From a virus, in the IMG/VR virus record IMGVR_UViG_3300028577_000013, positions 1 through 63,453 of that record: a stretch of DNA of 63,453 nucleotides, one strand, 5' to 3'. A program made the translations under genes and the position numbers. Under the pieces are notes generated by a model that was not told where the DNA came from, searched no databases, and was given only the letters and a program-made list of their open reading frames with translations. Positions 35,977-43,892 of this stretch are shown piece by piece. Each line of letters begins with the position of its first letter. Within the stretch, counting starts at the first letter, position 1.

Positions 35977-37830
35977 ATGAGCAAAACGGCGATCCCGGAC
36001 GAGGCCCTCGACGATCGGCTGGGCTTCGTCGGCACCAGCGGCAGCGGCAAAACCTACGGCGCGAAGGGGCGCGTCGAGCGCCTCCTCAAGCTGGGCCATC
36101 GGGCGGTGATCGTCGATGCTCTCGATGTGTGGTGGGGGCTTCGCCTTTCGCCGGATGGCAAGAAGGCCGGCTTCGATGTGGCGGTGCTGGGCGGCAAGCA
36201 CGGCGACATGCCGATCAACGAGCATTCGGGCGCCCTGATCGGCGAGGCGGTGGCCACCAGCTCGGAGAGCTGCATCGTCTCGCTCGGCGGGATGAAGACG
36301 CAGGCGGCCAGGCAGCGCTTCATGCTGGCCTTCCTCGACGCCGTTTATGAGCACACCGATCCCGATCGCGGCGATCCCTATCATTTCGTGGTGGATGAGG
36401 CCGATCTTTGGGCGCCGCAAAAGCCCATGGGGAATGAAGCGATGCTCTGCCACTTGATGGAGGAGATCGTGCGGCGCGGCCGCGTGAAGGGCTTCATCCC
36501 TTGGGTGATTACCCAGCGGCCGGCGGTCATTAACAAAAACGTGCTGAGCATGGTGGACGGGCTTATCGCCTTGAAGCTGACCAGCTCGCAGGATCGCGAC
36601 GCGCTCTGGGCGTGGGTCGAGGGCCAGGGCGATCGGCAGGAGGGAAAGGCGATGATCGCCCAGCTCCCGGCGCTCCAGCGCGGCGAAGGCATCATCTGGA
36701 TACCCAGTCGCCACATTCTGAAGACGGCGCAATTCCCGGAGAATTCGACCTTCGATAGCTCGCGCACCCCGAAGCGGGGCGAGAAGAAGATCGACGCCAA
36801 GCTCCAGCCGCTCAATATCGAGGCGCTGAAATCCCGGCTCGTCACCGTCGAGCAGGAGGCGAAGGCGAACGATCCCAAGTCCCTCAAGATCAGGATCGCC
36901 GAGCTGGAGCGCGAACTGGCGAAGGCGTCCATCCCGAAGGGCGGCTTAAAGGAAATCGATCATGGCATGATCTTTGCCGCCGCCCAGGAGGCGCGCGCGA
37001 TCGGCCGGGAGGAAGGCTTCCTCGTCGGCCACCATGTCGGCGCCGGACTGGCTGGAGTGGTCGGCAAGTGGATGCGCGAGAGCATCAAGGGGATCGGCGA
37101 TCAGCTCAACGGCCGGCTGGACGAAGGGATCGCGCTCGCCCAGGCGCAAGAGTTTACCGAGGAGCAGGCAGGCTTTGCCGGTGTCGGCGGCGAGGCGGTG
37201 CTCAAGAAGCTCAGGAAGGGCCTGATCGTCGAGAAGGGCAGCGAGCGGGCGAAGCTCTTGTCGGCCGCTCCAGCCGCGCCGGCTCCGCGCGCCGCTACCG
37301 ACCGGATGCCGCTCCCGGTCCGGGCCGCCCCGCCGCCCGCCGCCATCGATCCCGAGCTCGGCCGGGCAAAGCAGGCGATCCTCGATGCTCTGGCATGGTG
37401 GGAAAGCATCGGCCGCCACGCGATCGATAGAGTGGTGCTGGCCTTCCTGATCGGCGTTTCCAACAAGAGCTCAGGGCATCAAAACAACCTCGGCGCCCTC
37501 CGCACCGCCGGCCTGATCGAATATCCCCCAGGCGGCGGCATGGCGGAGCTCACGCCGGCGGGCCGGGCCAAGGCCAACCCGCCCGAGGCGGTGCTGGATT
37601 CCGCCGCCCTCCAGCAGCGCATCCTCGGCAAGCTCAACCCGCCCATGCGCGCGATCGTCGAGCTGCTCCTCGATGGCCGCGAGCGATCGAAGGATGAGCT
37701 GGCCGAAGAGCTGGGCGTCTCGGCGAAATCCAGCGGCCACCAAAACAATCTCGGCTCACTTCGCACCATGGGCTTCATCACCTATCCCAAAGCCGGATCG
37801 GTGGTGATCGGCTCTTCCATGTTTATCTGA
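35977..37830 (+). CDS. HerA/FtsK-like ATPase with duplicated C-terminal domain
   Basis: A 617-residue protein. Walker A GFVGTSGSGKTYGAKGRVER near residue 20 and Walker B YHFVVDEADLWAPQ near residue 140, then GFIPWVITQRP, place it with HerA/DUF87-type DNA-translocating ATPases. A coiled-coil region (about 285-330) follows. The C-terminus carries two copies of a winged-helix-like unit with the shared core SSGHQNNLGALRT / SSGHQNNLGSLRT. It may pump or remodel DNA. No NurA nuclease partner is seen. Start ATG at 35977, three bases after the lipoprotein gene. Confidence 0.75.
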   Translation: MSKTAIPDEALDDRLGFVGTSGSGKTYGAKGRVERLLKLGHRAVIVDALDVWWGLRLSPDGKKAGFDVAVLGGKHGDMPINEHSGALIGEAVATSSESCIVSLGGMKTQAARQRFMLAFLDAVYEHTDPDRGDPYHFVVDEADLWAPQKPMGNEAMLCHLMEEIVRRGRVKGFIPWVITQRPAVINKNVLSMVDGLIALKLTSSQDRDALWAWVEGQGDRQEGKAMIAQLPALQRGEGIIWIPSRHILKTAQFPENSTFDSSRTPKRGEKKIDAKLQPLNIEALKSRLVTVEQEAKANDPKSLKIRIAELERELAKASIPKGGLKEIDHGMIFAAAQEARAIGREEGFLVGHHVGAGLAGVVGKWMRESIKGIGDQLNGRLDEGIALAQAQEFTEEQAGFAGVGGEAVLKKLRKGLIVEKGSERAKLLSAAPAAPAPRAATDRMPLPVRAAPPPAAIDPELGRAKQAILDALAWWESIGRHAIDRVVLAFLIGVSNKSSGHQNNLGALRTAGLIEYPPGGGMAELTPAGRAKANPPEAVLDSAALQQRILGKLNPPMRAIVELLLDGRERSKDELAEELGVSAKSSGHQNNLGSLRTMGFITYPKAGSVVIGSSMFI

Positions 37831-37840
37831 GGAGGAAAGC

Positions 37841-38209
37841 ATGACACCCAATCGACAAAGACAGGCGCACGAATATCTTGAGCTCAAGCAGCGCGGCTTC
37901 TCTTTCGCCGAGGTCGCCGCGATGAAGGGCCTCACGCCGGCAGCGGTGACAGGCTGTGTCGCCGAGCTCAGGGCTGAGCTCAAGCGCATCCATGGCCCCC
38001 AGCATCTTGTCGCCCATAACGCGGCGCTTTCGGTGCGGGCCCGGTGGATTCTCCGCAATGTCGGGGTCGCCTCGCTCTTCGATCTTCCCAGCCTCCAGCC
38101 ATCGCCGGAGGCCTATCTCATGCGGACGCCATGCTGCGGCGGCAAAACCGTCAAGGAGATAATGGCCGCCCGGGCTGCGGTGGTGGCAGGGATGAAGGCG
38201 GCGGAATGA
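37841..38209 (+). CDS. Helix-turn-helix protein, 122 residues
   Basis: The start is ATG at 37841 behind GAGGA. Residues about 15-45 look like an HTH (LKQRGFSFAEVAAMKGLTPA). The C-terminal part has RARWILRNVGVASLFDLPSL and TPCCGGKTVKEIMAARA, an RNA polymerase alpha C-terminal-like helix-hairpin pattern. It may regulate transcription. Coupled to the next gene. Confidence 0.55.
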   Translation: MTPNRQRQAHEYLELKQRGFSFAEVAAMKGLTPAAVTGCVAELRAELKRIHGPQHLVAHNAALSVRARWILRNVGVASLFDLPSLQPSPEAYLMRTPCCGGKTVKEIMAARAAVVAGMKAAE

Positions 38210-38397
38210 AGCCGGTCAAGCACAGCGAGATTTGCGCGCGGTGCGGCAAAGCCCGGCAAGTGATCTGGCATGGGCGCTATACTGCGTCGGAATTCTACCC
38301 GCCTGGCGCTTGCACCCAGACAGACCAATGCGAGCGGGAAATGCTGGCGGCCGCGAAGAAGATCGAAAAATCAAGAGGAGAGAAGAATGCGAGTTGA
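38206..38397 (+). CDS. Small Cys-rich protein, 63 residues
   Basis: The start is ATG at 38206 (ATGA overlap). Contains CARCGKARQVIWHGR and ACTQTDQCE, forming a likely zinc site. The C-terminal tail is basic. It overlaps the methyltransferase gene by 11 bases. Function unknown. Confidence 0.55.
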   Translation: MKPVKHSEICARCGKARQVIWHGRYTASEFYPPGACTQTDQCEREMLAAAKKIEKSRGEKNAS

Positions 38398-39139
38398 AAC
38401 AGATGTGATGCTGGTGCTGGAGCGGTCGGGCACGCATGGGAACGAGCTGCACTTGCCGCCAGAGAAGCTCGATCGGCCGATGTATGAGCGCGTCGCCAAG
38501 GTGATCGAGGCCTGCGGCGGCAAATGGAACCGAAAAGCGAAAGCCCACCTGTTCGACGGGCCGGCGGTCGATGCGATCGATGCGGTGCTCTTGAACGGCG
38601 AAGTCGCGAAGCCGCAGGATTTTGGCTTCTTCGAGACGCCGCCCGAGTTGGTGGTGCGCGTGATGTACGAGGCGCAAATCAGCGAGGGCATGGAAGTGCT
38701 GGAGCCCTCGGCCGGCACCGGCCGCCTAGCAGATGCGGCGCGCGATGTTGGCGCTAATGTCCTGTGCGTCGAGCTCCAGCAAAAGAATTGCGAGGCGCTC
38801 CGGGCCAAGAAGCATCACTTCATCCCCACCACGGATTTCCTCACCTTCGAGCGGCCGATCCTGCCGGCGCGCTTCGATCGCGTGGTGATGAACCCGCCCT
38901 TCGCGCGCTCGGCCGATGTGAAGCACATCTTGCACGCCTATTCGATGCTCAAGCCAGGCGGCCGTCTGGTGTCGATCGCCGGCGCCGGCGTCCTCTTCCG
39001 GCAGGACCGGCTATATCAGGAGCTCCGCCAGCTCGCGGCCGCGCACGGCTCGATGGAGCCGCTCCCGGAGGGCAGCTTCAAGAGCGCCGGCACGATGGTG
39101 AATACGGCGCTGGTGATTCTCGATGCCGATCCGGCCTGA
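38387..39139 (+). CDS. DNA methyltransferase, class I, NPPF motif, 250 residues
   Basis: The start is ATG at 38387 behind CAAGAGGAG. The N-terminal 80 residues are a small domain (ACGGKWNRKAKAHLFDG). Then come the methyltransferase motifs: FFETPPELVVRVMYEAQ, LEPSAGTGRLADAARD and FDRVVMNPPFARSADVKHI. This is the N6-adenine/strain-protection type found in many phages. It likely methylates adenine; specificity is not visible. Confidence 0.8.
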   Translation: MRVETDVMLVLERSGTHGNELHLPPEKLDRPMYERVAKVIEACGGKWNRKAKAHLFDGPAVDAIDAVLLNGEVAKPQDFGFFETPPELVVRVMYEAQISEGMEVLEPSAGTGRLADAARDVGANVLCVELQQKNCEALRAKKHHFIPTTDFLTFERPILPARFDRVVMNPPFARSADVKHILHAYSMLKPGGRLVSIAGAGVLFRQDRLYQELRQLAAAHGSMEPLPEGSFKSAGTMVNTALVILDADPA

Positions 39140-39554
39140 GAACGCAGCGCGCTACCCAAAGGACTGGCCGGAAATCAGCCGGCGGGTGCGCGATGCCGCC
39201 GGCAACAAGTGCGAATGGTGCGGCGTGCCGAACGGCGAGCTCGGCGGCCGCCTTCCTTCCGGGACATGGTGCCGCGCTGCCGGCTGGGATCATCCTGCCG
39301 ATCGGCCGGTCGAGGGCGGAAGCCACCCATGCCATGCCCCCGGCTCGGACAAGTGCGTGATGCTGAGGATTGTCCGCATTGTGTTGACCGTCGCCCATCT
39401 GGATCACCAGCCCGAGAATTGCGATCGTGCGAACCTGAAGGCGCTCTGTCAGCGCTGCCATAATAGCTACGACATGCCGCACCGCCGCGCCGGCATCGAA
39501 GAACGGGCTCGGGTCGGCCGGGCGCTCGGCGATCTATTCGAGGAGAAGCCTTGA
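39123..39554 (+). CDS. HNH endonuclease-like protein
   Basis: A 143-residue protein. Zinc-binding NKCEWCGVPN near the N-terminus and the HNH core LTVAHLDHQPENCDRANLKA followed by LCQRCHNSYD. Phage HNH proteins nick DNA and may act with terminase or as free nucleases. Here it is far from the terminase genes and follows a methyltransferase gene by overlapping it by 17 bases, so a restriction-like or homing-like role should be considered. Start ATG at 39123. Confidence 0.75.
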   Translation: MPIRPENAARYPKDWPEISRRVRDAAGNKCEWCGVPNGELGGRLPSGTWCRAAGWDHPADRPVEGGSHPCHAPGSDKCVMLRIVRIVLTVAHLDHQPENCDRANLKALCQRCHNSYDMPHRRAGIEERARVGRALGDLFEEKP

Positions 39555-39790
39555 TGCAACGGGCCGATCTCTTCCCAACGGCGCCGCGCTTCTACAAAAA
39601 GCGGCGCGGCGTTCTGGGCCATGTGATTGACGCGGGCAATGGCTGCGGCGGCGCCGAGCCCGGCCGGAACATTTGGGCTCGGTTGCGGTGCAGACGCGGG
39701 CACGAATGGGAAGTATTTTCAGGCCATACCGTCACCGAACTCAAGCGCGGCATTCCGTGCCCGACATGCAATGAGGAGAAGAGCGAATGA
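39554..39790 (+). CDS. Small zinc-binding protein, 78 residues
   Basis: The start is ATG at 39554 (TTG at 39551 is also possible). The C-terminal part has ARLRCRRGHEWEVFSGH then GIPCPTCNEE, a C-x-x-x-H...CxxC zinc site similar to small treble-clef-like domains. It adjoins the HNH gene and may support it. Confidence 0.55.
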   Translation: MQRADLFPTAPRFYKKRRGVLGHVIDAGNGCGGAEPGRNIWARLRCRRGHEWEVFSGHTVTELKRGIPCPTCNEEKSE

Positions 39791-40188
39791 TGAAGTCGCT
39801 GGCAGAGCACACCGCGGCCGTCGCCGCCTTCCTCGCCGAGCTGGCCGAGACGATGGGGGTGGATCTGGAGCCCGAAGGCGAGAAGATCAGCGTCGCCGAA
39901 ATGTGCCAGCTCATCCTCGGCCGCGCCCGCGCCGATCGGGAGGCCGCCGTGGTGATATGCCCGCTGCGCCTCCAGCTCGTCGATCCGGGGAGCCTGAGCT
40001 GCCGCCATCAAGCCGGCACCACGCCGGCGTCTAATTTCGGAATGGTCGAATTCCTATTCGCTGGCCGCGACGCGCTCGATCGGGCGGATGCCCTGCACGA
40101 TGCGCTGCTGGCCCTCATCGCTTTCGTCGATCCCGCCAGGCCCGGGCCCGATGATCACCGCAACCGGCCGATCGAGAGGAAGACATGA
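39787..40188 (+). CDS. Unknown protein, 133 residues
   Basis: The start is ATG at 39787. N-terminal helix (KSLAEHTAAVAAFLAELAET), an acidic middle (SVAEMCQLILGRARADREAA) and a Pro/Asp-rich end. No family recognised. Coupled to both neighbours. Confidence 0.55.
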   Translation: MMKSLAEHTAAVAAFLAELAETMGVDLEPEGEKISVAEMCQLILGRARADREAAVVICPLRLQLVDPGSLSCRHQAGTTPASNFGMVEFLFAGRDALDRADALHDALLALIAFVDPARPGPDDHRNRPIERKT

Positions 40189-40694
40189 CGAAGAAAGCCA
40201 CCGCACGGCTCAGCGCCGCCGCATCCGCCAAGCTGCTAGAAGAAGTCGAAGAATGGCGCCGCGAAGCAAAGGCCAGCGATCAACAAGTCACCCGCCGGAC
40301 TGAAGAGCTGCTCCAAGCCCAGCAGCGCATCCGGGATATGGGGAAGGAGCTCGACGAGGCGCGCGGCAAGATCACCGAGCGCGAGAAGGATTTGATGGGC
40401 GATCTGCAATCGAAGGAGCGGGCGGTCAACAAGCTCAAATCGAAGCTGTTCTCCTGCCTTCAGGAGCTGTGGGCGACGAAAGGCTATCTCGCCCGGGTGG
40501 CCGAGGACGATGCGATCCGGGAGCTGGGGCCTTCAGCGCCGGCGCCCGTCTCGGAGGCCCGGCTTCCACCCCCGGCGCCAGTCAGCCGGCGCATGGGCCC
40601 GGGCTTCCTTGCCCCGGAGGAGCCCGCCCCGGTCGATCCCCATGCTTTCGGCCGGGATCAGCGCCCTCCGCCCACGCCTTGGTTCAATCTCTGA
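40185..40694 (+). CDS. Coiled-coil protein with Pro-rich tail, 169 residues
   Basis: The start is ATG at 40185. Residues about 10-110 form a coiled coil (LEEVEEWRREAKASDQQVTR, then DEARGKITEREKDLM). The last 50 residues are Pro/Ala-rich and probably disordered. Function unknown. Confidence 0.6.
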   Translation: MTKKATARLSAAASAKLLEEVEEWRREAKASDQQVTRRTEELLQAQQRIRDMGKELDEARGKITEREKDLMGDLQSKERAVNKLKSKLFSCLQELWATKGYLARVAEDDAIRELGPSAPAPVSEARLPPPAPVSRRMGPGFLAPEEPAPVDPHAFGRDQRPPPTPWFNL

Positions 40695-40865
40695 GGCCAG
40701 CGCCTCACAGCCACGGCGATCCCCCTGCTCCGGCAACGGTGCAGGGGGCCCGGCCCAGCCGGCCGCTGTAGCCCCTCCCTAGAGCCAGGTCCCTGATCGA
40801 CCGGAACCGGCCCGGCCGGGGGGCGTTCCTTCTGATCGATTTCCCGCGAAAAGAAGGATTTCCCC
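40695..40865 (+). promoter_or_regulatory. Intergenic region with hairpin before the DUF3309 gene
   Basis: A 171-base gap. It has an 8-bp hairpin CCCCCTGC / GCAGGGGG at 40721-40748 with no T-run, then GC-rich sequence and ribosome-binding-site-like AAGGA near the next start. It may separate the operon from the two terminal genes with their own promoter. No clear promoter boxes seen. Confidence 0.4.
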
Positions 40866-41021
40866 ATGCTCGGCCCGATCCTGCTCGTCTTGCTTGTTCT
40901 CGCCCTGATCGGCGCTTGGCCTTCCTGGCCGCATTCCGCCGGCTGGGGATACGGCCCCTCCGGCGGCCTGGGCCTTCTCCTGATCGTTCTGCTGGTGCTG
41001 CTATTCGCCGGCCGCCTCTGA
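40866..41021 (+). CDS. DUF3309 family small membrane protein
   Basis: A 51-residue protein that follows the DUF3309 pattern closely: MLGPILLVLLVLALIGAWPS, then HSAGWGYGPSGGLG and a second hydrophobic segment ending AGRL. DUF3309 proteins are small double-hydrophobic proteins common in Alphaproteobacteria; function unknown. Its presence supports an alphaproteobacterial host and it looks like a host-derived moron. Start ATG at 40866. Confidence 0.85.
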   Translation: MLGPILLVLLVLALIGAWPSWPHSAGWGYGPSGGLGLLLIVLLVLLFAGRL

Positions 41022-41124
41022 GGCTTGTCCCGATCGATTGACCGTGCGACCAATCGATTCGCGGGTGCCGAGACGGGCGGCCTCGGCCCGCCCCTGATCC
41101 AGCCGCCAGCAGCAAGGGCATCCC

Positions 41125-41331
41125 ATGAGCGGCCAGCAGACCGGCAAAGTGAAGTTTTTCAACGAGGCGAAGGCCTTCGGTTTCATCGCCCCCGATGGCG
41201 GCGGGAAGGATATCTTCGTGCACAAGACCGGTCTCGGCCGGGGCGTCGTTCTCACCGAAGGCCAGAAGGTGAGCTTCCGGACCGAGAGCGATCAGAAGGG
41301 CGTCAAGGCGGTTGACGTCGAGCTGGGCTGA
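41125..41331 (+). CDS. Cold-shock domain protein (CspA-like)
   Basis: A 68-residue protein with a complete cold-shock domain: RNP1-like GKVKFFNEAKAFGFIAPDGG and RNP2-like DIFVHKTGL, then GQKVSFRTESDQKG. It binds single-stranded nucleic acid and may act as an RNA chaperone or antiterminator. Last gene of the rightward operon, directly before strong hairpins. Probably acquired from a host. Start ATG at 41125. Confidence 0.9.
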   Translation: MSGQQTGKVKFFNEAKAFGFIAPDGGGKDIFVHKTGLGRGVVLTEGQKVSFRTESDQKGVKAVDVELG

Positions 41332-41340
41332 AAAGAAAAA

Positions 41341-41366
41341 GGCGGCCGGGGATTAAGCCGGCCGCC
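41341..41366 (+). terminator. Hairpin after the cold-shock gene
   Basis: GGCGGCCGG and CCGGCCGCC form a 9-bp perfect stem with an 8-base loop, nine bases after the stop. No T-run follows, so it may act with the stronger terminator at 41461 or protect the 3' end of the mRNA. Confidence 0.45.
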
Positions 41367-41460
41367 AGTTAAGGGAGGAAACGCCCAGGAAGGGCGGCGG
41401 CTTCGCAATCAAGGATCGCAATACCGCGCGGGAGTTCTCTACCACATCGCCGGAAAGAAA

Positions 41461-41488
41461 AAAGGCCCCGAGCTGATCGGGGCCTTTT
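41461..41488. terminator. Strong bidirectional intrinsic terminator
   Basis: AAAGGCCCC and GGGGCCTTTT form a 9-bp stem. The plus strand ends in TTTT; the minus strand continues into TTTTTTC. It lies between the rightward operon and the end of the late operon (stop at 41511) and would end both. Confidence 0.85.
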
Positions 41489-41510
41489 GAGTTTCGAGCA
41501 TGGAGGAGTG

Positions 41511-41960
41511 CTAGGGACACGACTGAAGTGGATACTGAAGCCCGGCCGACACCCTCATATAGCTGACCTGAAGGTCGCTGATTTGCGCCGATATACTTTC
41601 AGCCAAAGGGGTATTGTTGGCGCGCCGAGCGGAACACTCCGTCGCGTGCATCCCGATAATCTGCCCGGCGATGATCGTCGCCTTTAGATCGTTGGTGTCA
41701 GCGCGCATCGCCGTCTTCATTTCAGCAATGCTCGCCTCGGCAGTTTTGAAGCGGGCGTTTACATCGGCCGCCTGGGCGAAGCCCATAAAACCGAAGGTGT
41801 TGAGGAAGCCCCACATCGCCGCCGCCTGAAGCATCGCCAGGCCATAGCCGCAGACGATCGAGTAGGCCACTGTGGTGCGCCAGCGATACTCCGGCGTCGG
41901 GGCGCCATCCTCCGGCGGCTTCAGAGCCGCGGCGACGTCTTTGATGAAATCGGTCGGCAT
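41511..41960 (-). CDS. Membrane protein, 149 residues, last late gene
   Basis: The start is ATG at 41960. One hydrophobic stretch (about residues 32-58), then a helical region (VNARFKTAEASIAEMKTAMR) and a tail with a cysteine at each end. In the lysis region it might be a spanin-like or holin-related protein. No family recognised. Confidence 0.5.
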   Translation of the reverse strand: MPTDFIKDVAAALKPPEDGAPTPEYRWRTTVAYSIVCGYGLAMLQAAAMWGFLNTFGFMGFAQAADVNARFKTAEASIAEMKTAMRADTNDLKATIIAGQIIGMHATECSARRANNTPLAESISAQISDLQVSYMRVSAGLQYPLQSCP

Positions 41961-41972
41961 GGCGATCGATCC

Positions 41973-42308
41973 TTATTTGATGAAACTGTGGAAGAGGGAA
42001 ATGGCTGCGAAGATCATCGCGGCGGCCCCAACGATCCAGCCCCAGCCATCGCTAATCCCGCGGCCGCGCCCTTCTCTCTGATCGCTGTTGGAAGTCACCC
42101 GCGAAAGGCGGTCGTTTATGGCGGCGGTGATCCCGCTGGAGGCATTCTCAGCTTTGAGATTGGCTTCCTTCGCGGCGGCGAGAGCGGCGTCAACGGCTTT
42201 GCCGTTGTCTTCAAATCGCTGCGAATGGCGCTTGTCTACCGCCTCGATCTTTTCTTCGAGGCGGAGGACGATCTGGTCGATGAGTTCGCGCGAATGGCGC
42301 TTCGACAA
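41973..42308 (-). CDS. Small membrane-anchored coiled-coil protein, 111 residues
   Basis: The start is TTG at 42308, with GGAG upstream; no ATG is in frame. Coiled-coil N-terminal part (LEEKIEAVDKRHSQRFEDNG, then KAVDAALAAAKEANLKAENA) and a C-terminal transmembrane segment (about residues 88-108). This layout (helix then single C-terminal anchor) is common in phage lysis-cassette proteins. Function inferred only. Confidence 0.5.
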   Translation of the reverse strand: MSKRHSRELIDQIVLRLEEKIEAVDKRHSQRFEDNGKAVDAALAAAKEANLKAENASSGITAAINDRLSRVTSNSDQREGRGRGISDGWGWIVGAAAMIFAAISLFHSFIK

Positions 42309-42331
42309 GACCGTCTCTCCATGGGTAGCAT

Positions 42332-42658
42332 TTAAGAGGTTGCGGCGGCCGCCTGCTTGGCCTTGATATCGGCCATGAGAGTTTCGTAGGCCGATTCCTC
42401 GCCCACCGCATAGGCGTCGAGCTCGGTCTGCGTCGGCGGCGTGCTGCTCTGGAACTGAGCGTAGAGCTTCTCGGCCTCCGGGATGCCGGCCTCGATGCCC
42501 TGGGCGATCTTCACGCCGATGGCGATCGCGGCGCCGGAGCCGGGGAAGGCGACGCCAAGCACCGTCTCAAGGACGGGCAGCGCGTCGGAAAGAACGGAGA
42601 CGGCTTGGTCGAGCTCGGAGGGGGCCGCGGCGGCGGCCTGGGTGGCGGGATCGCTCAA
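42332..42658 (-). CDS. Unknown protein, 108 residues, lysis region
   Basis: The start is TTG at 42658 overlapping the upstream stop (TTGA). Ala-rich helical protein with a weakly hydrophobic middle (LGVAFPGSGAAIAIGVKIA). It may be a small membrane-associated partner in lysis. No family recognised. Confidence 0.45.
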   Translation of the reverse strand: MSDPATQAAAAAPSELDQAVSVLSDALPVLETVLGVAFPGSGAAIAIGVKIAQGIEAGIPEAEKLYAQFQSSTPPTQTELDAYAVGEESAYETLMADIKAKQAAAATS

Positions 42659-43041
42659 TGGGAAACTCCTTGCAAGGTGGCGTAGCTGTTGTAAGCGGCG
42701 AGCGCCTCGTTGAAGGCGGCCAGCGCGATCGCGGTCAGCGCGCTATTGCCGGAGCTGTTCGCCTGCTCGGCCTTGACGAGGGCGTTGTGGACGGCCGGCA
42801 CCAGCACGCTCAGCTCGGAGAGCACCGCCGGGCTGGGGTTGCCGTTCTTGACATAGAGATCGAGCGCCTTCTCGGCGAGCGTTGTGGCCTGGGCGGCTTC
42901 GGCGACCGTCTTCGCCTGCGTCGGCGATGCGCCGCTGGTGGCGACCACCACATCGGAGACGGCGCTGCTGAACCATGTGCAGCCGGAAAGAGAGAACGCG
43001 GCGGCGAGGGCCAGGCCGGCGACGAGGGTCTTGAGGCGCAT
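42655..43041 (-). CDS. Lipoprotein, 128 residues, lysis region
   Basis: The start is ATG at 43041. The signal peptide ends with the lipobox LSGC. The mature part is helical and Ala-rich (AEAAQATTLAEKALDLYVK, then ALTAIALAAFNEALAAYNS). A lipoprotein downstream of the endolysin could be an outer-membrane spanin, but it is longer than most o-spanins. Phage lipoproteins of this type are common in alphaproteobacterial phages. Confidence 0.6.
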   Translation of the reverse strand: MRLKTLVAGLALAAAFSLSGCTWFSSAVSDVVVATSGASPTQAKTVAEAAQATTLAEKALDLYVKNGNPSPAVLSELSVLVPAVHNALVKAEQANSSGNSALTAIALAAFNEALAAYNSYATLQGVSH

Positions 43042-43050
43042 GGGGACTCC

Positions 43051-43302
43051 TTAGAGCTTGGCCGCTGCCGAGGGCGTGACGGTCGTGGTGTAGAAGGTCT
43101 TGGCGATGATGGTCGACAGGCCGCCGATGATGGTGATGGCGATCGTCGCGTCATGTGCATAAGGCGCCGGCAGGAAAGGGGCGACCTGATTGAGCAGCTC
43201 GTTTGCCGAGACGAGGAAGGCGGTCGCGCCGGCGAGCCAGTTGACCTTCGAGGCCCAGGCTGACTTGACGGTGACGGTGACTGGCTGGCCGCTTGAGCTC
43301 AT
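43051..43302 (-). CDS. Putative holin, 83 residues
   Basis: The start is ATG at 43302. Two hydrophobic segments (about residues 22-42 and 50-70) around a short loop. It lies directly after the endolysin gene and has the SKVNWLAGATAF pattern seen in small phage holins and holin-like membrane proteins. It would make membrane lesions to release endolysin. Confidence 0.6.
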   Translation of the reverse strand: MSSSGQPVTVTVKSAWASKVNWLAGATAFLVSANELLNQVAPFLPAPYAHDATIAITIIGGLSTIIAKTFYTTTVTPSAAAKL

Positions 43303-43355
43303 CGATCGATCCCCTTCGATTCCTTCGGCAAGCTACGTCCGGGGATGGCTCCGGG

Positions 43356-43883
43356 TCAATGCCCGTCAACAGACCAGTGCGGCGCGTCGGCCGGCAGCTT
43401 TATGACGCCGAAGCTGGCCCCGATCGGCCAAAGATCGGCCTGGGCGGCGCAGGAATGAACGATCCCGCGCGCATCGGCCACCCGGATGGAGCCCTTCCAT
43501 GAAACCGTCATGTCGATCGCCTGCCGCTTGGTGTGCTGGCTTACGAGCGCGGCAGGATAGGCGATCCCATACCCCTCCTTCATGGCGGTGGCCGCCAGCC
43601 TGGCGCCGGTGTAATCGCCGGCATGGGTCCAGTCGATATCGACGCCGGCGAGCACAGGCACATCGGCCGGCTGCACTTCGCCGCTGGCGATCATGCAGCA
43701 CCAGTGCATGAGGAAGGCCCGCTCGCTCGGCCGCCATGTCGCCCCGATCGAGATGGCGGCGCCGGCGCCCTCCAGCGACGCGATGAAGGAACGGACGCTA
43801 TTCTGGAAGGGCTGGGCCAGATCCTCGATCGCCGCGCTGCCGGGGAAGCGAGGGCACCATTGCGGTCCTGAGAATTCCAGCAT
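43356..43883 (-). CDS. Endolysin, M15-type peptidase (VanY/L-Ala-D-Glu endopeptidase-like)
   Basis: A 175-residue protein. M15 metal-binding motifs: SIGATWRPSERAFLM, then VSQHTKRQAIDMTVSW (the SxHxxxxAxD motif) and PADAPHWSVDG (the final HW). It would cut peptidoglycan cross-links. It has no signal peptide, so it needs the downstream holin. Start ATG at 43883, directly after the tail hub gene. Confidence 0.8.
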   Translation of the reverse strand: MLEFSGPQWCPRFPGSAAIEDLAQPFQNSVRSFIASLEGAGAAISIGATWRPSERAFLMHWCCMIASGEVQPADVPVLAGVDIDWTHAGDYTGARLAATAMKEGYGIAYPAALVSQHTKRQAIDMTVSWKGSIRVADARGIVHSCAAQADLWPIGASFGVIKLPADAPHWSVDGH

Positions 43884-43892
43884 GTCGCGCTC

